Source: Silvania confinis (GTDB lineage: Bacteria > Pseudomonadota > Gammaproteobacteria > Enterobacterales > Enterobacteriaceae). From it: DNA of 64,000 nucleotides. Positions 21,782 through 32,460 of this stretch are shown here, in pieces. Position numbers and translations under genes: made by a program. The notes beneath the pieces were generated by a model that was given only the letters and a program-made list of their open reading frames with translations, ran no database searches and was not told the DNA's origin. Location of the stretch: contig NZ_JAMGZJ010000077.1 of the NCBI RefSeq assembly GCF_025564085.1, forward strand, positions 496,001 through 560,000. The letters are read 5' to 3'. Numbering within the stretch: position 1 is the first letter of the stretch; each line of letters starts with the position of its first letter.

Positions 21782-23572
21782 TTAGCGGTCCACATCTGAC
21801 ATAACAAAATCGATACTACCCAGATACACAATCAGGTCAGAGACCAGACTGCCGCGAATGGCGGACGGGATTTGCTGCAGGTGCGCAAAGCTCGGCGTAC
21901 GGATGCGCGTGCGGTAGCTCATGGTGCTGCCGTCGCTGGTCAGGTAATAACTGTTGATCCCCTTGGTCGCTTCAATCATCTGGAAGGATTCGTTGGCCGG
22001 CATTACCGGACCCCAGGAAACCTGCAGGAAGTGCGTGATCAAGGTTTCGATATGTTGCAGCGTGCGCTCTTTCGGTGGCGGCGTCGTCAGCGGGTGATCC
22101 GCCTTGAACGGGCCTTCCGGCATGTTATTGAGGCACTGCTCAAGGATGCGCAGACTCTGACGCAGCTCTTCGACTTTCAGCATCACGCGGGTGTAGCAGT
22201 CGGACACGCCGCCGCCAACCGGCACTTCAAAGTCGAAGTTTTCGTAGCCAGAGTAAGGACGGGCTTTACGCACGTCGAAATCAATACCGGTCGCACGCAG
22301 GCCAGCACCGGTGGTGCCCCACTCCAGCGCCTCTTTCGCGCCATAAGCTGCAACGCCTTTCGAACGGCCAATCAGGATCGAGTTACGCAGGGCGGCTTTT
22401 TCGTAAGACGCCAGACGTTTTGGCATCCAGTCGAGGAATTCACGCAGCAGACGATCCCAGCCGCGCGGCAGGTCGTGTGCAACACCACCGATACGGAACC
22501 AGGCCGGGTGCATACGGAAGCCAGTAATCGCTTCTACCAGGTCATAAATTTTCTGACGGTCGGTAAAGGCGAAGAAGACCGGGGTCATCGCGCCGACGTC
22601 CTGAATGAACGTGGAGATGTACAGCAGGTGGCTGTTGATACGGAACAGTTCAGACAGCATCACGCGGATCACGTCAACGCGTTCCGGCACCTTAATGCCT
22701 GCCAGTTTTTCAACCGCCAGCACGTAAGGCATTTCGTTCACGCAGCCGCCGAGATATTCGATACGGTCGGTGTACGGAATGTAGCTGTGCCAGGACTGAC
22801 GTTCGCCCATCTTCTCTGCGCCACGGTGGTGATAGCCCACGTCTGGCACACAGTCGACAATCTCTTCGCCGTCGAGCTGAAGAATAATACGGAATGCACC
22901 GTGCGCAGACGGGTGGTTCGGACCGAGGTTGAGGAACATGAAGTCCTCGTTTTCGGTGCCGCGCTTCATGCCCCAGTCTTCCGGTTTGAAGGTCAGCGCT
23001 TCCATCTCCAGATCCTGCTTGGCTTTGGTCAGCTCAAACGGATCGAATTCGGTGGCGCGCGCCGGGTAGTCTTTACGCAGCGGGTGGCCGGTCCACGTTG
23101 GCGGCATCATGATACGCGTCAGGTGCGGGTGGCCATCGAAGGTCATGCCAAACATTTCCCAGGTTTCACGCTCATACCAGTTAGCGTTCGGGAACAGTTT
23201 GGTGATGGTCGGCAGATGCATGTCGTTTTCAGACAATGCCACCTTGAGCATGATATCCGTATTGCGGTCTATTGAGATCAGGTGGTAGAAAACGGAAAAA
23301 TCCGCCGCAGGTAAACCGCGACGGTGCGTGCGAAGACGCTCGTCCATGCCGTGCAGATCGAACAGCATGACGTAAGGCTTAGGCAGTTTCTTTAAGAAAT
23401 CAACCAATTCCAGTAATTGCTCACGCTTCACCCAAACAACGGGTACCCCGGTGCGGGTGGCCTGAACAGTAAAGGCATCCGGCCCAAAACGGTTGCGCAG
23501 CTCGCCAATAACCGGGTCATCGAGATGATCCCGGGTTTGCAAGTAAGCTTCTTGCGCGGTTAAGTCGGTCAT
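21782..23572 (-). CDS. nuoC: NADH-quinone oxidoreductase fused subunit C/D
   Basis: Natural fusion of NuoC (residues about 1-190) and NuoD (about 205-596), the usual state in enterobacteria. The NuoC part ends in the [13 protein letters not shown] signature. The NuoD part has [13 protein letters not shown] and [16 protein letters not shown] segments lining the quinone pocket, and ends SDVDR. I prefer the ATG at 23572, which follows GGTGA by five bases. The ATG at 23584 would add MVNT and has no ribosome site of its own. Also named nuoCD. Confidence 0.95.
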   Translation of the reverse strand: MTDLTAQEAYLQTRDHLDDPVIGELRNRFGPDAFTVQATRTGVPVVWVKREQLLELVDFLKKLPKPYVMLFDLHGMDERLRTHRRGLPAADFSVFYHLISIDRNTDIMLKVALSENDMHLPTITKLFPNANWYERETWEMFGMTFDGHPHLTRIMMPPTWTGHPLRKDYPARATEFDPFELTKAKQDLEMEALTFKPEDWGMKRGTENEDFMFLNLGPNHPSAHGAFRIILQLDGEEIVDCVPDVGYHHRGAEKMGERQSWHSYIPYTDRIEYLGGCVNEMPYVLAVEKLAGIKVPERVDVIRVMLSELFRINSHLLYISTFIQDVGAMTPVFFAFTDRQKIYDLVEAITGFRMHPAWFRIGGVAHDLPRGWDRLLREFLDWMPKRLASYEKAALRNSILIGRSKGVAAYGAKEALEWGTTGAGLRATGIDFDVRKARPYSGYENFDFEVPVGGGVSDCYTRVMLKVEELRQSLRILEQCLNNMPEGPFKADHPLTTPPPKERTLQHIETLITHFLQVSWGPVMPANESFQMIEATKGINSYYLTSDGSTMSYRTRIRTPSFAHLQQIPSAIRGSLVSDLIVYLGSIDFVMSDVDR

Positions 23573-23672
23573 AGTGTTCACCATTGCAAATGGTCGGTGG
23601 TGACTGTTGGGCGTGGCTTCGCGCTATTTGAATAGTGATATGCGAAGGTTATCTCCAGCCCACAGGCGCAAA

Positions 23673-24347
23673 TTAAATTTCGTCTGGTGTACGCAGGTTG
23701 GTGACGGCAATACGTTCGCCGCGTTTACGCTCGCGCTCAGACTGCATATTAGCGCGGTACACGCCCTGGTCACCCACAACCCAGGAGAGCGGACGGCGTT
23801 CTTTGCCAATCGACTCCTGCAGCAGCATCAGGGCCTGCATGTAGGCCTCAGGACGCGGTGGGCAGCCCGGGATGTAAACGTCCACCGGGATGAACTTGTC
23901 TACGCCCTGCACGACGGAATAGATGTCGTACATGCCGCCAGAGTTCGCGCAAGCGCCCATGGAGATAACCCATTTAGGCTCAAGCATCTGGTCATAAAGA
24001 CGCTGAATGACTGGCGCCATTTTGGTGAAGCAAGTGCCTGCCACTACCATCAGGTCAGCCTGACGCGGAGAGGCGCGCAGTACTTCTGCACCAAAACGCG
24101 CAACGTCATGCACCGCAGTGAATGACGTCACCATTTCAACATAGCAGCAAGAAAGACCGAAGTTATACGGCCAGATTGAGTTCTTACGTCCCCAGTTGAC
24201 CATATCGTGCATGGCATTCTCGAGCTTGCCCATGTACACGCTTTTGTTGACTTCTTGCTCCAGGGGGTCGGTTACGATCTCCTGCTTTTGCAGGGGGTAA
24301 CGGTCATTCTCACCGTTAGGATCTATGCGGGTGAGCGTATAATCCAT
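23673..24347 (-). CDS. nuoB: NADH-quinone oxidoreductase subunit B
   Basis: Holds the terminal cluster N2, which reduces quinone. It has 224 residues. The cluster ligands are the tandem cysteines C67/C68 ([10 protein letters not shown]), C133 ([10 protein letters not shown]) and C162 (IPGCPPRPE), the standard pattern. It lies 15 bases after nuoA and 88 bases before the nuoCD start, one of the longer gaps in the operon. Confidence 0.98.
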   Translation of the reverse strand: MDYTLTRIDPNGENDRYPLQKQEIVTDPLEQEVNKSVYMGKLENAMHDMVNWGRKNSIWPYNFGLSCCYVEMVTSFTAVHDVARFGAEVLRASPRQADLMVVAGTCFTKMAPVIQRLYDQMLEPKWVISMGACANSGGMYDIYSVVQGVDKFIPVDVYIPGCPPRPEAYMQALMLLQESIGKERRPLSWVVGDQGVYRANMQSERERKRGERIAVTNLRTPDEI

Positions 24348-24362
24348 CTTATTGCCTCGCTG

Positions 24363-24803
24363 TTACTGCTGACGATTAGAGATACTGTTTTCCGGGTTGG
24401 CACGTTCACGGCGTGAGCGTACAGGTGTCCAGTCCAGCGCGCCGATACGCACCAGATAAACCAGACCGGCCAGTAACACTAAAATGAAAATTGCGGCCTC
24501 GACAAAGCCTACCCAACCACTTTCGCGGATAGAGACAGACCATGCGAACAGGTAAAGCGCTTCCACGTCGAAGATGACGAAGAACATGGCCACCAGATAG
24601 AACTTGGCAGACAGGCGGAGACGCGCCGTACCCACCGAATCGATACCCGATTCGAATGGCGTGTTTTTGTGCCTTGCGCGGGCGCGACCGCCCAGGAACC
24701 AGCCGCCGACAAGCATCAGGCAGCACAGACCAATGGCAACGATAAGAAAGATTGCGAATGCCCAGTGATGAGCGATGACTTCTGTGGATGTTGACATACT
24801 CAT
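24363..24803 (-). CDS. nuoA: NADH-quinone oxidoreductase subunit A
   Basis: First gene of the operon; a three-helix membrane subunit next to NuoH, 146 residues. The conserved loop [22 protein letters not shown] and the [15 protein letters not shown] helix with its acidic residues are intact. Start [16 protein letters not shown] as in E. coli. The upstream 633 bases contain the nuo promoter region. In E. coli the operon responds to ArcA, NarL and Fis; I did not locate those sites here. Confidence 0.97.
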   Translation of the reverse strand: MSMSTSTEVIAHHWAFAIFLIVAIGLCCLMLVGGWFLGGRARARHKNTPFESGIDSVGTARLRLSAKFYLVAMFFVIFDVEALYLFAWSVSIRESGWVGFVEAAIFILVLLAGLVYLVRIGALDWTPVRSRRERANPENSISNRQQ

Positions 24804-25436
24804 TGCTTACTCATCAAAAGTGATACCTGTAAACCCTGCTCTTACTGGCAGATGGGCATCACATCGATTCATGGGGAGGAACAAATAACCGTACACTAAC
24901 TGTCGAAAATGAGGCATAGACAGCAAAATGATGAGGTTTTTTACTCCTTTCTATAACCTTTTGTCAACTTTAACAAAAGTTTCTTCACATTAGATTACAT
25001 CGTCCGATCTTCATTAACATTTAATGCCCTTTTCACCTCGCGAGGCATGAGGCACGTTCCTGCGTTAGGGTGTTGAATCGTGTCCGTAATGTAGTAATGC
25101 CAAGATTACCCGCTTAGTTTGACAGGATTTGCCGCTGATTCCTCCCCCCAAAGAGGAGTATTTTCTTGATCTGTGACACGCTTTTGTTAATTCAATCAAA
25201 AAAACGGCAACATCTTTGCTGCTTTTTTAACATGCCCATTGACATTGAACAGGGACAGGCGGACGAGGAAAGAAAGGAAAATAGAATGGCTATCCTATTG
25301 ATAAATATAATCATTAATAGTGACTTAAGCAAAACTATCGAACCCAGGAGAGAAAAAAAGAACCACTGAGCCGGAAAAGGGCCTCCGTGGTTCTTTTTTG
25401 CTGAAGCAATTTGTTACCGGAATATGAGCGATTCGT
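24804..25436. other. nuoA-lrhA intergenic region (633 bp)
   Basis: No convincing gene. The part nearest nuoA is AT-rich and should carry the nuo promoters and leader. A TTGACA at 24962-24967 (minus sense) has only a weak -10 (TAAAAA) 18 bases on. A terminator-like hairpin flanked by A and T runs lies at 25196-25228 (GGCAA/TTGCT with one G-U pair). An imperfect 20-bp palindrome is at 25280-25299 (eight of ten matches per arm). The clear lrhA terminator closes the region. Promoter and operator assignments are weak. Confidence 0.5.
25353..25399 (-). terminator. Terminator of lrhA
   Basis: AAAAAAAGAACCAC pairs with GTGGTTCTTTTTT across a loop of about 20 bases, 38 bases after the lrhA stop. The T-run on the minus strand makes it a good intrinsic terminator. 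The matching A-run gives possible function in both directions. Confidence 0.88.
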
Positions 25437-26375
25437 TTACTCGAAATCGCGCTCAATCACGAGGGAGTCATCCCCCCCTTCCGGGGTAACATTGTTGTAC
25501 TGCCACGGATTATGGTAGTTATCCATCGCCGTAAAAATAGTCTGCGCCAGTTCGTTGTTGCTGGAGGGATTATGGCAGAGCATGTACTCCGTATCCGGCA
25601 GCTGCGGCAATCCGTCCGACTTACCTAATACCCGTAAATCGGGACTCATCATCTCTACCGGGCGGGCTGTCACCCCAAGCCCCGCCTTCACGGCAGCGCG
25701 CACGGCAGGCAACGTGGAGGCCACGTAGGCGAGTCGCCAGGGGATATTGGCGGCAGTCAACGTTGATAACACGATATCGCGGAACGGGCTGGGATCGTCC
25801 AGCAGAACCAGCGGTACGGGCTCACCGCGCTGTAATACAAACTCGGCAGCACAATACCAGTGCGTCGGCGAGGTGCGCAGCGTCAGGCAATCAAACTGCC
25901 CGGCACGGTGCGTGGTTACCACCAGATCGACTTCCTGCTCCTGAAGCATATCAACCATGAATGCGTTGCGCTTAACCCTGACATCCAGCGCAAGTTTCGG
26001 ATAAACCGAACTGATGCGATTGAGCAGGAACGGCAGAATGGTATCGGCCGACTCATCCGAAGCGCCTAACGTTAAGACTCCCTGGAGATTACTAAACATT
26101 AATGACGTACATGCTTCGTCATTGAAACGAAGAATTTTTCGGGCATAACCCAGTAGCTGAATACCGTGCTCGGTTAACAGCTTATTGCGCCCATGACGGG
26201 CAAAAAGCTCTTTACCGACCAGTTGCTCCAGCCGTTGCATTTGTTGACTGACCGCAGATTGGGTGCGGCAAACTGCTACCGCAGCAGCAGCAAAGGTGTT
26301 CAGATCGGCGACCGCAACAAAGGTTCTCAGCAGATCGAGGTCGAGATTCAGTATCGGACGATTTGCATTATTCAT
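25437..26375 (-). CDS. lrhA: LrhA, LysR-type regulator of motility and fimbriae
   Basis: LysR-type transcription factor (PecT/HexA group), 312 residues. In E. coli it represses flhDC, and so flagella and chemotaxis, affects type 1 fimbriae and RpoS, and activates its own gene. The winged helix-turn-helix is at residues 11-70 ([22 protein letters not shown] contains the recognition helix), followed by a periplasmic-binding-like effector domain (95-300). The start [19 protein letters not shown] matches E. coli after the first residues. It has a very long upstream region and its own terminator. Confidence 0.96.
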   Translation of the reverse strand: MNNANRPILNLDLDLLRTFVAVADLNTFAAAAVAVCRTQSAVSQQMQRLEQLVGKELFARHGRNKLLTEHGIQLLGYARKILRFNDEACTSLMFSNLQGVLTLGASDESADTILPFLLNRISSVYPKLALDVRVKRNAFMVDMLQEQEVDLVVTTHRAGQFDCLTLRTSPTHWYCAAEFVLQRGEPVPLVLLDDPSPFRDIVLSTLTAANIPWRLAYVASTLPAVRAAVKAGLGVTARPVEMMSPDLRVLGKSDGLPQLPDTEYMLCHNPSSNNELAQTIFTAMDNYHNPWQYNNVTPEGGDDSLVIERDFE

Positions 26376-27318
26376 GTCTTTTCACTTACAGGTTACTCGC
26401 GCGGAGCTGCCCCGAGGTTAAGCTGTGTGCGTAAAAGTAAAACAGTTCCTTCTGAACAAAACCCTCTGACGTCCCGGTCTGGCAGTGTGCCTGCATAAAG
26501 TAATTGTGCTGGGTATATCAGCGGTCAGAAACAACTTATCTGACGATATTTTTATTCTCAACAACACTCGAGATATATAGATGTTTGCCGGATAATGTAA
26601 ATGCCATAAAAGGAACAGCATTTCCAGCGCCAACTTTATCGCAGTAAAGGCTACGCAGCAATGGTATTGCTTAACTTAGCAAGGCAGAGATAATTCTAGC
26701 AATAACAATAAACTAATAAAGGGAACGGCAACAAGACCTGCAACAGCTTCTTTCCTTGCCTGTCCTTGTAGGTCATCTTAACTCAAATCCCTTATGTTTA
26801 TAAGCCTTATCGCATCTTATCTGATTTAACATGATTGATAACTGACTAAACTAATTTAATTTATATTAACGAATGTTGCGAATTCATATTTATTAAGAAA
26901 TAAATAATATTTTAATCAGGACTTATTGATTAATAATGCTTAACATTATTTTCATACGCGTAACGTTTATATAAAACGCGTTTTTAGTTTACGCGTCACG
27001 CTTGCCTCAGCTTTTACGAAAGATTGCTACCAGAAACTTTAGCACCGCCGCCGTAAATCACCCGGCGCGACGCATTTCCGCAGTGGAAAATCCACAACAA
27101 ACCGCATTAATCAAAATATTAAACCACAAAAACGCCACTGCCCGGCATGGGGAATTCATCTCAATCAAAAATATAGACAAAAATATTACCGGTAGTTTTA
27201 CATCATGTGCAAAATCTTCTCCTGTTTACGCTTCAAAACCGGGCAATGCAGGAGTACATTGTTTCGTGCTGACTTCCACGGCAGGAAGTAGCAATAACAG
27301 CGAAAAGGTTAAAGGTTC
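26376..27318. other. lrhA-alaA divergent intergenic region (943 bp, AT-rich)
   Basis: No supported gene. Base composition is much more AT-rich than the flanking genes, especially 26790-27000, which fits long 5' leaders and an H-NS-type region. Three ACGCGT hexamers occur at 26956-26961, 26976-26981 and 26991-26996. E. coli lrhA is transcribed from a distant promoter with a long leader; the same is likely here. Short open frames at 26418-26633 (minus) and 27002-27349 (plus) have no recognisable features, and the second overlaps alaA. Confidence 0.5.
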
Positions 27319-28533
27319 ATGTCACCCATCGAAAAATCCAGCAAGTTAGATAACGTTTGTTACGACATTCGTGGTCCGGTTCTTAAAGAGGCAAAACGTC
27401 TCGAAGAAGAAGGCAATAAAGTTCTTAAACTTAATATCGGCAACCCGGCGCCATTTGGTTTTGATGCACCGGATGAAATTCTGGTTGATGTGATCCGCAA
27501 CCTGCCGACGGCGCAAGGCTATAGCGACTCGAAAGGTCTCTATACTGCGCGTAAAGCCATCATGCAGCACTATCAGGCGCGCGGCATGCGCGATGTGACG
27601 GTTGAAGATATCTTTATCGGCAACGGCGTGTCCGAGCTGATCGTCCAGTCGATGCAAGCCCTGCTGAACAGCGGCGACGAGATGCTGGTGCCTGCTCCAG
27701 ATTATCCACTGTGGACCGCCGCGGTATCGCTCTCCAGCGGTAAGGCAGTGCATTATCTGTGCGATGAATCGGCAGGCTGGTTCCCCGATCTGGATGATAT
27801 CCGCGCCAAAATCACTCCGCGTACTCGCGGTATTGTGATCATTAACCCTAACAACCCTACCGGCGCAGTCTATTCAAAAGAGCTGCTGCTGGAGATCGTC
27901 GAGCTGGCCCGTCAGCATAATCTGATCATCTTTGCCGACGAAATTTACGACAAGATCCTGTATGACGCCGCGCAGCATCACTCTATCGCTGCCCTGGCAC
28001 CGGATCTGTTGACGATCACGTTTAACGGTCTGTCCAAAACCTACCGTGTCGCAGGCTTCCGCCAGGGCTGGATGGTACTGAACGGGCCGAAAAAACACGC
28101 GAAAGGCTATATTGAAGGGCTGGAAATGCTTTCCTCTATGCGCCTGTGCGCGAACGTCCCGGCGCAGCACGCCATCCAGACCGCGCTGGGCGGCTATCAA
28201 AGCATCAGTGAATTTATTGTGCCTGGCGGGCGTTTGTATGAGCAGCGTAATCGCGCATGGGAACTGATTAACGATATTCCGGGTGTCTCCTGCGTGAAGC
28301 CGAACGGCGCACTGTACATGTTCCCGAAAATCGACATTAAACGCTTCAACATTTTTGATGACCAGAAGCTGGTGCTCGACTTCCTGTTGCAGGAAAAAGT
28401 GCTGCTGGTACAGGGCACCGCGTTTAACTGGCCATGGCCGGACCATGTCCGCATCGTGACGTTGCCGCGCGAAGATGAGCTGGAAATGGCCATCAGCCGA
28501 TTTGGTCGCTTCCTTGGTGGATACCACCAGTAA
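27319..28533 (+). CDS. alaA: Glutamate-pyruvate aminotransferase AlaA
   Basis: PLP-dependent class I/II aminotransferase that makes alanine from pyruvate and glutamate (formerly YfbQ). It has 404 residues, one short of the E. coli protein because it ends GYHQ. The PLP lysine is K240 in GLSKTYRVAGFRQGW. The NPNNPTG motif at 177-183 and DEIYDKI at 207-213 are typical. The ATG at 27319 follows AAAGG closely. It faces away from lrhA, and a hairpin lies just after the stop. Confidence 0.97.
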   Translation: MSPIEKSSKLDNVCYDIRGPVLKEAKRLEEEGNKVLKLNIGNPAPFGFDAPDEILVDVIRNLPTAQGYSDSKGLYTARKAIMQHYQARGMRDVTVEDIFIGNGVSELIVQSMQALLNSGDEMLVPAPDYPLWTAAVSLSSGKAVHYLCDESAGWFPDLDDIRAKITPRTRGIVIINPNNPTGAVYSKELLLEIVELARQHNLIIFADEIYDKILYDAAQHHSIAALAPDLLTITFNGLSKTYRVAGFRQGWMVLNGPKKHAKGYIEGLEMLSSMRLCANVPAQHAIQTALGGYQSISEFIVPGGRLYEQRNRAWELINDIPGVSCVKPNGALYMFPKIDIKRFNIFDDQKLVLDFLLQEKVLLVQGTAFNWPWPDHVRIVTLPREDELEMAISRFGRFLGGYHQ

Positions 28534-28540
28534 CACGATA

Positions 28541-28568
28541 ATCGGGCTGCCTCTGGCAGCCCGATTTG
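28541..28568 (+). terminator. Probable terminator after alaA
   Basis: ATCGGGCTGCC, loop TCT, GGCAGCCCGAT: an 11-pair perfect stem eight bases after the alaA stop. The tail is only TTG, so termination may be partial with read-through into yfbR. Confidence 0.7.
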
Positions 28569-28626
28569 CATATCGCTTCCCCTCCCCTCACAATCAAACC
28601 TCGCCGTGCAAGACAAAAGGTAACTT

Positions 28627-29226
28627 ATGAGTCAGAGTCATTTTTTCGCCCATCTTTCCCGCCTGAAACTCATCAACCGCTGGCCGCTGATGCGCAACGT
28701 GCGCACCGAGAACGTTTCTGAACACAGCTTGCAGGTTGCGATGGTGGCTCACGCGCTGGCAGCGATCAAAAATCGCAAGTTCAACGGCCAGGCCAACGCC
28801 GAGCGTATTGCCCTGTTGGCGATGTACCATGATGCCTCTGAGGTGCTGACGGGCGATCTGCCAACGCCGGTCAAATACTTCAATGCGCAAATTGCACAGG
28901 AGTACAAAGCCATTGAGAAAATTGCCCAGCAAAAACTGGTACAGATGGTGCCGGAAGAGCTGCGCGATATTTTTGAGCCATTGATTGATGAGCACAGCTA
29001 CAGCGAAGAGGAGCGTTCGATTGTTAAGCAGGCCGACGCCCTGTGCGCTTATCTGAAATGTCTGGAAGAGCTCTCCGCCGGTAACCACGAATTTTTACTG
29101 GCCAAAACCCGGCTGGAAAAAACGCTCGAGGCCCGCCGCAGCGAGGAGATGGACTACTTCATGCAGGTTTTTGTTCCCAGCTTCCAGCTGTCGCTGGATG
29201 AGATAAGCCAGGATTCACCGCTCTGA
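28627..29226 (+). CDS. yfbR: 5'-deoxynucleotidase YfbR
   Basis: HD-domain phosphohydrolase that removes phosphate from deoxynucleoside 5'-monophosphates, involved in nucleotide salvage. It has 199 residues. Metal and catalytic residues of the E. coli enzyme are conserved: H33 (SEHSLQVA), H68 and D69 (MYHDASEV), E72, D77 and D137 (KQADALC). The ATG follows AAAGG at good spacing. It is convergent with yfbS, with a REP element between them. Confidence 0.95.
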   Translation: MSQSHFFAHLSRLKLINRWPLMRNVRTENVSEHSLQVAMVAHALAAIKNRKFNGQANAERIALLAMYHDASEVLTGDLPTPVKYFNAQIAQEYKAIEKIAQQKLVQMVPEELRDIFEPLIDEHSYSEEERSIVKQADALCAYLKCLEELSAGNHEFLLAKTRLEKTLEARRSEEMDYFMQVFVPSFQLSLDEISQDSPL

Positions 29227-29232
29227 CAGCAG

Positions 29233-29282
29233 CGCCCGGCGGCGCTACGCTTGCGCGGGCCTACACGCTGTAGGCCACCCGG
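29233..29282. repeat. REP-type palindrome pair between yfbR and yfbS
   Basis: GCCCGGCGGCGCTACGCTT, then a second part reading GCGGGCCTACACGCTGTAGG and CCACCCGG. This is a REP head followed by a small palindrome (CCTACA/TGTAGG) at a convergent gene junction, the usual place for such elements. Confidence 0.78.
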
Positions 29283-29290
29283 AAACGGAC

Positions 29291-31123
29291 TCAAAACGGG
29301 AACAGTACCGGAATTAAGATGACGCATACCACCATCACCAGGAAGGTGAACGGTACGCCAAGCTTCACGAAATCGCTGAATTTATAGTTACCCGGCCCCA
29401 GTACCAGCGTATTGACCGGCGATGAAACCGGCGTCATAAACGCAGCGGACGCGGCCATCGCCACCATCATGGCAAACGGATAAGGCGAAACGCCCATCGA
29501 TTTCGCCATTGCCAGCGCGATGGGGGCCATCAACACGGCGGTGGCAGTATTCGAGATAAACAGCCCAATAGTGGCGCACATCACGAACAGGCAAATCAAC
29601 ATCATGTAAGGGCCGTAACCACCGCCCAGATCCATCAATCCCTTCACCACTAAATCCACACCGCCGGTTTTTTGCAGCGCCAGGGCAAAGGGCATCATGC
29701 CGACGATCAGAATGATGCTCGGCCAGTGGATCGCTTTATAGGCGCTTTCGGCATCGATACAGCGGAACTTACCCATCAACAGGCAGGCGATGATAGCGGC
29801 AACAGGGTTGGGAATTTCATCGGTTAACATCAGAGCGACCATCAGCACCAGACAAAAAATGGCATGCGGTGCCTGGCTGTGGGCCGGAGACGCATCGCTA
29901 ACTTCAATCGGTAGGTTGAGCACCACAAAGTCGCGCCCTGCCTGTCCCATCTGGGTGATCAGCTTCCAGTTCCCCACCACAAGGAAGATATCGCCCAGCT
30001 GCAGCGGTTCATTGACCACCGCGCCATCCAGCGCGACGCCGTCGCGTTTTAATCCCACCACGTTCAGGCCGAAGCGGGTACGGAAACCAATTTCACGCAT
30101 GGTCTTGCCGATCAGTTCCGATTCGGGGATCAACGAAACCTCGGCCATGCCGACGTCCAACGCCTGATCGGAAAAGTACTCGCCACGCAATACCATCGGT
30201 TCCAGAAGCTGTTCGCTGCAAAAATCACGCAGATCGACATCTGCCGATGACATATCAATCAGCAGTACGTCCCGGGCGCGGAACTCGGACACGCCGTTTA
30301 CATTAACGATAACCCGGCGGAATCGGCGCCAGCGTTCAACGCCGATGACGTTAGCCCCATAGCGTTCGCGCAGCTTCAGGTCGTCCAGCCGCTGGCCAAT
30401 CAGTGGCGAACCGGGGCGGATAGCCAGGCGACGAGCCCGACCGGTCAGCCGGTACTCTTTAATCAAATCTCGGAAGGTGCGGCGCTTCCAGCCGTCGCGG
30501 GACTTATCCTGACTCTCGCTTTTCAGCGCAAAGCGGGTCAGCAGCATATAAACAATGCCCATCGCCAGAATCACCAGCCCCAGCGGGGTGACGCTAAAGA
30601 AACTGAACCCTTCCAGGCCTTCGCGCAGCAGCTCGCTGTTGACGACCAGGTTCGGCGGCGTCGCGACCAGCGTCATCATGCCGCTGATAAGCCCGGCGAA
30701 GCTCAGCGGCATCATCAGGCGCGACGGCGAGATGTGCATTCGCATTGAGACGCTCAGCACCACGGGAATAAAGATCGCCACCACTCCGGTAGAGCTCATA
30801 AACGCCCCGAGCCCGGCGACGGTCAGCATCAGATAAACCAACATTTTGGTTTCGCTGCTACCCGCCACCTTCACCAGCCAGGCGCCCATGCTGGTCGCGA
30901 CACCGGTACGTACCAGCCCGTCGCCGATGATAAACAACGCAGCAATCAAAATAACGTTGGGATCGCTAAAACCGGAAAAGGCTTCCGGGAGCGTCAATGT
31001 GCCGCTGAGGACAAAAGCTACGATCACCAGCAGCGCCACGGCGTCCATGCGTACTTTGCCGGTCGCAAAAAGGATGATGGCGATGAGAAGCAGGCTCAAC
31101 ACCCAGGTTAGTTCACCGTTCAA
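29291..31123 (-). CDS. yfbS: YfbS, SLC13/DASS-type transporter with two RCK_C domains
   Basis: Predicted inner-membrane anion transporter, 610 residues. The N-terminal half has about five or six membrane helices. Residues about 215-385 form a soluble insert of two TrkA-C/RCK_C domains (first around [20 protein letters not shown], second around [20 protein letters not shown]). A second set of helices (about 410-610) ends the protein; [16 protein letters not shown] resembles the SNT transport motif of the DASS family. The substrate is not known from sequence. Confidence 0.88.
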   Translation of the reverse strand: MNGELTWVLSLLLIAIILFATGKVRMDAVALLVIVAFVLSGTLTLPEAFSGFSDPNVILIAALFIIGDGLVRTGVATSMGAWLVKVAGSSETKMLVYLMLTVAGLGAFMSSTGVVAIFIPVVLSVSMRMHISPSRLMMPLSFAGLISGMMTLVATPPNLVVNSELLREGLEGFSFFSVTPLGLVILAMGIVYMLLTRFALKSESQDKSRDGWKRRTFRDLIKEYRLTGRARRLAIRPGSPLIGQRLDDLKLRERYGANVIGVERWRRFRRVIVNVNGVSEFRARDVLLIDMSSADVDLRDFCSEQLLEPMVLRGEYFSDQALDVGMAEVSLIPESELIGKTMREIGFRTRFGLNVVGLKRDGVALDGAVVNEPLQLGDIFLVVGNWKLITQMGQAGRDFVVLNLPIEVSDASPAHSQAPHAIFCLVLMVALMLTDEIPNPVAAIIACLLMGKFRCIDAESAYKAIHWPSIILIVGMMPFALALQKTGGVDLVVKGLMDLGGGYGPYMMLICLFVMCATIGLFISNTATAVLMAPIALAMAKSMGVSPYPFAMMVAMAASAAFMTPVSSPVNTLVLGPGNYKFSDFVKLGVPFTFLVMVVCVILIPVLFPF

Positions 31124-31163
31124 AACAGATCCTTGTCAGAAAAGAGTGCGGGGAATAGTGCCA

Positions 31164-31190
31164 TAAAAAAGCCCCAACAATGTGGGGCTA
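31164..31190 (-). terminator. Terminator of hxpA
   Basis: Minus-strand stem AGCCCCA/TGGGGCT with a six-base loop and a T6 tail, placed between the hxpA stop (31201) and the yfbS start (31123). It separates transcription of the two genes. Confidence 0.88.
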
Positions 31191-31200
31191 CATCATGTGA

Positions 31201-31860
31201 TTACACTTTCCGCGTGACGGTTACATTCCCGTCAGCGGAGCGGCTCACCGCCAGCGCCTCCAGCGTGGTGAGCACAAAATCGGCCTCATCCAGGCGCGGT
31301 GAACCGGCGGGGACATTAACGGCAATAACGTGGCTACCGGCATTGAGACCAGCCAGCACGCCGGCTGCGGCATCTTCTACTACCACGCACGCTTCAGGGG
31401 CCAGCCCCAGCAGCTCTGCGCCCAGTAAAAAGGCATCCGGTTCAGGCTTGCCGCGCTTCACGCGCTCGGCGGTAACAAACACTTCCGGCATCGGCAACCC
31501 TGCAGCCTTATGGCGCGCATGGGCCACAGGAACAGAGCCGGAAGTGACGATGGCCCACGGGATCGCGCTTTCATTCAGGTGTCTGAGCAGCTCTAGCGCC
31601 CCCGGCAGTGCGGTAATACCCTCGGTATCGGTGGCTTCTATTTGCTCAAGCCAACGAAACTCCGCCTGAATATCCGCTTCACTTCGCCCGGATAAGAAGT
31701 GCCGTAAAGAGGTAATGGCCTGTTTGCCATGGATAAAATTCAGCACGTCCTGATGGTCGATGCCATGTCTGTCGGCCCAGCGGCACCAGGAACGTTCAAC
31801 AACCGGCAGCGAATCCACCAGCGTACCGTCCAGATCAAACAGAAAACCTTTACACTGCAC
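31201..31860 (-). CDS. hxpA: Hexitol/sugar phosphatase HxpA (YfbT)
   Basis: HAD-superfamily phosphatase acting on sugar and hexitol phosphates, 219 residues. The nucleophile and acid/base aspartates D9 and D11 are in FLFDLDGTLVDS. The motif II serine/threonine is in AIVTSGSVPV, motif III lysine in KRGKPEPDAFLLG, and the acidic pair in CVVVEDAAAGV. The E. coli protein has 216 residues. The start lies 12 bases after the yfbU stop, so the two genes probably share a transcript. Confidence 0.93.
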   Translation of the reverse strand: MQCKGFLFDLDGTLVDSLPVVERSWCRWADRHGIDHQDVLNFIHGKQAITSLRHFLSGRSEADIQAEFRWLEQIEATDTEGITALPGALELLRHLNESAIPWAIVTSGSVPVAHARHKAAGLPMPEVFVTAERVKRGKPEPDAFLLGAELLGLAPEACVVVEDAAAGVLAGLNAGSHVIAVNVPAGSPRLDEADFVLTTLEALAVSRSADGNVTVTRKV

Positions 31861-31871
31861 ATCAACCTCCG

Positions 31872-32366
31872 TCAGGCATTAATAATTTGTTGGATCTCGT
31901 TGCTGCTCAAATGGTACTGGCGCGGGCATGCGTGCCATGCGCTGAGCATGCGCTGGTATTTATCCCACATTGGCGTCTGGGCATTAAAGCCGTGCGTACC
32001 GGCATCAAAATGGGTATAGCGCCCTTCCACGTTCACCATAAAGCGCACATAGCTCAGGTAGCGGGATTCGGTGGCTGCGTCATAGCCGAGGAAAGTCACG
32101 CGACGTTCATCAATAGTCTGAGTATCTTTCAGGTTCGTCCAGGACACATGCAGCGCGTGATACATCTCCATAATGTCGATCACGATGCGACAGGTCTCTT
32201 CTTTAAGCTCACCAAACTCGCGATCCAGCTCGCGCATCTGTAAGCCAAAGCCACGTTCGACGATTGTCTGCAGGCGGCGATAGCGCTCGCCGTTATCGGG
32301 ATCAAGCATAGTCATCATTTTGTACTGATTAGACAAAATCAGACGTTGAGCGTGGGTCATTTCCAT
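31872..32366 (-). CDS. yfbU: YfbU family protein (UPF0304)
   Basis: 164-residue helical protein of the YfbU family, function not established. The ATG at 32366 follows AGGAG by seven bases and begins [18 protein letters not shown], as in E. coli. An upstream in-frame start would add ten residues without a ribosome site. No catalytic motif is visible. It is upstream of hxpA on the same strand. Confidence 0.92.
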   Translation of the reverse strand: MEMTHAQRLILSNQYKMMTMLDPDNGERYRRLQTIVERGFGLQMRELDREFGELKEETCRIVIDIMEMYHALHVSWTNLKDTQTIDERRVTFLGYDAATESRYLSYVRFMVNVEGRYTHFDAGTHGFNAQTPMWDKYQRMLSAWHACPRQYHLSSNEIQQIINA

Positions 32367-32397
32367 CTTTCGACTCCTGTTGCGGCGATGCAGCATT

Positions 32398-32440
32398 AAA
32401 AAAAAGACACGGTAACGGTTTGTTACTGTGCCTTTTTTTT
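32398..32440 (-). terminator. Terminator between yfbV and yfbU
   Basis: Stem GCACAGTAAC/GTTACCGTGT (minus sense, one G-U or mismatch), with A8 before and T8 after. It lies 21 bases after the yfbV stop. It is symmetric, so it could act on either strand. Confidence 0.88.
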
Positions 32441-32460
32441 GTGACCGTTTCGATGATCAA

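Noticed and set aside
21872-23275. 467-codon open frame antisense to nuoCD
   Set aside because: Same reason: a long shadow frame from G+C-rich codon use opposite a conserved gene.
25119-25147. TTGACA on the plus strand as promoter of a small RNA in the nuoA-lrhA gap
   Set aside because: No -10-like sequence lies 16-18 bases downstream (CTCCCC is found instead).
25166-25369. 67-codon open frame between nuoA and lrhA
   Set aside because: Crosses the terminator-like hairpin and runs into the lrhA terminator; no ribosome site or family resemblance.
26418-26633. 71-codon open frame upstream of lrhA
   Set aside because: Lies in the lrhA leader, lacks a ribosome site and a plausible protein composition; could be tested by ribosome profiling.
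27002-27349. 115-codon open frame upstream of and overlapping the alaA start
   Set aside because: No ribosome site, no homology that I recognise, and it overlaps the well-supported alaA N-terminus by about 30 bases in another frame.
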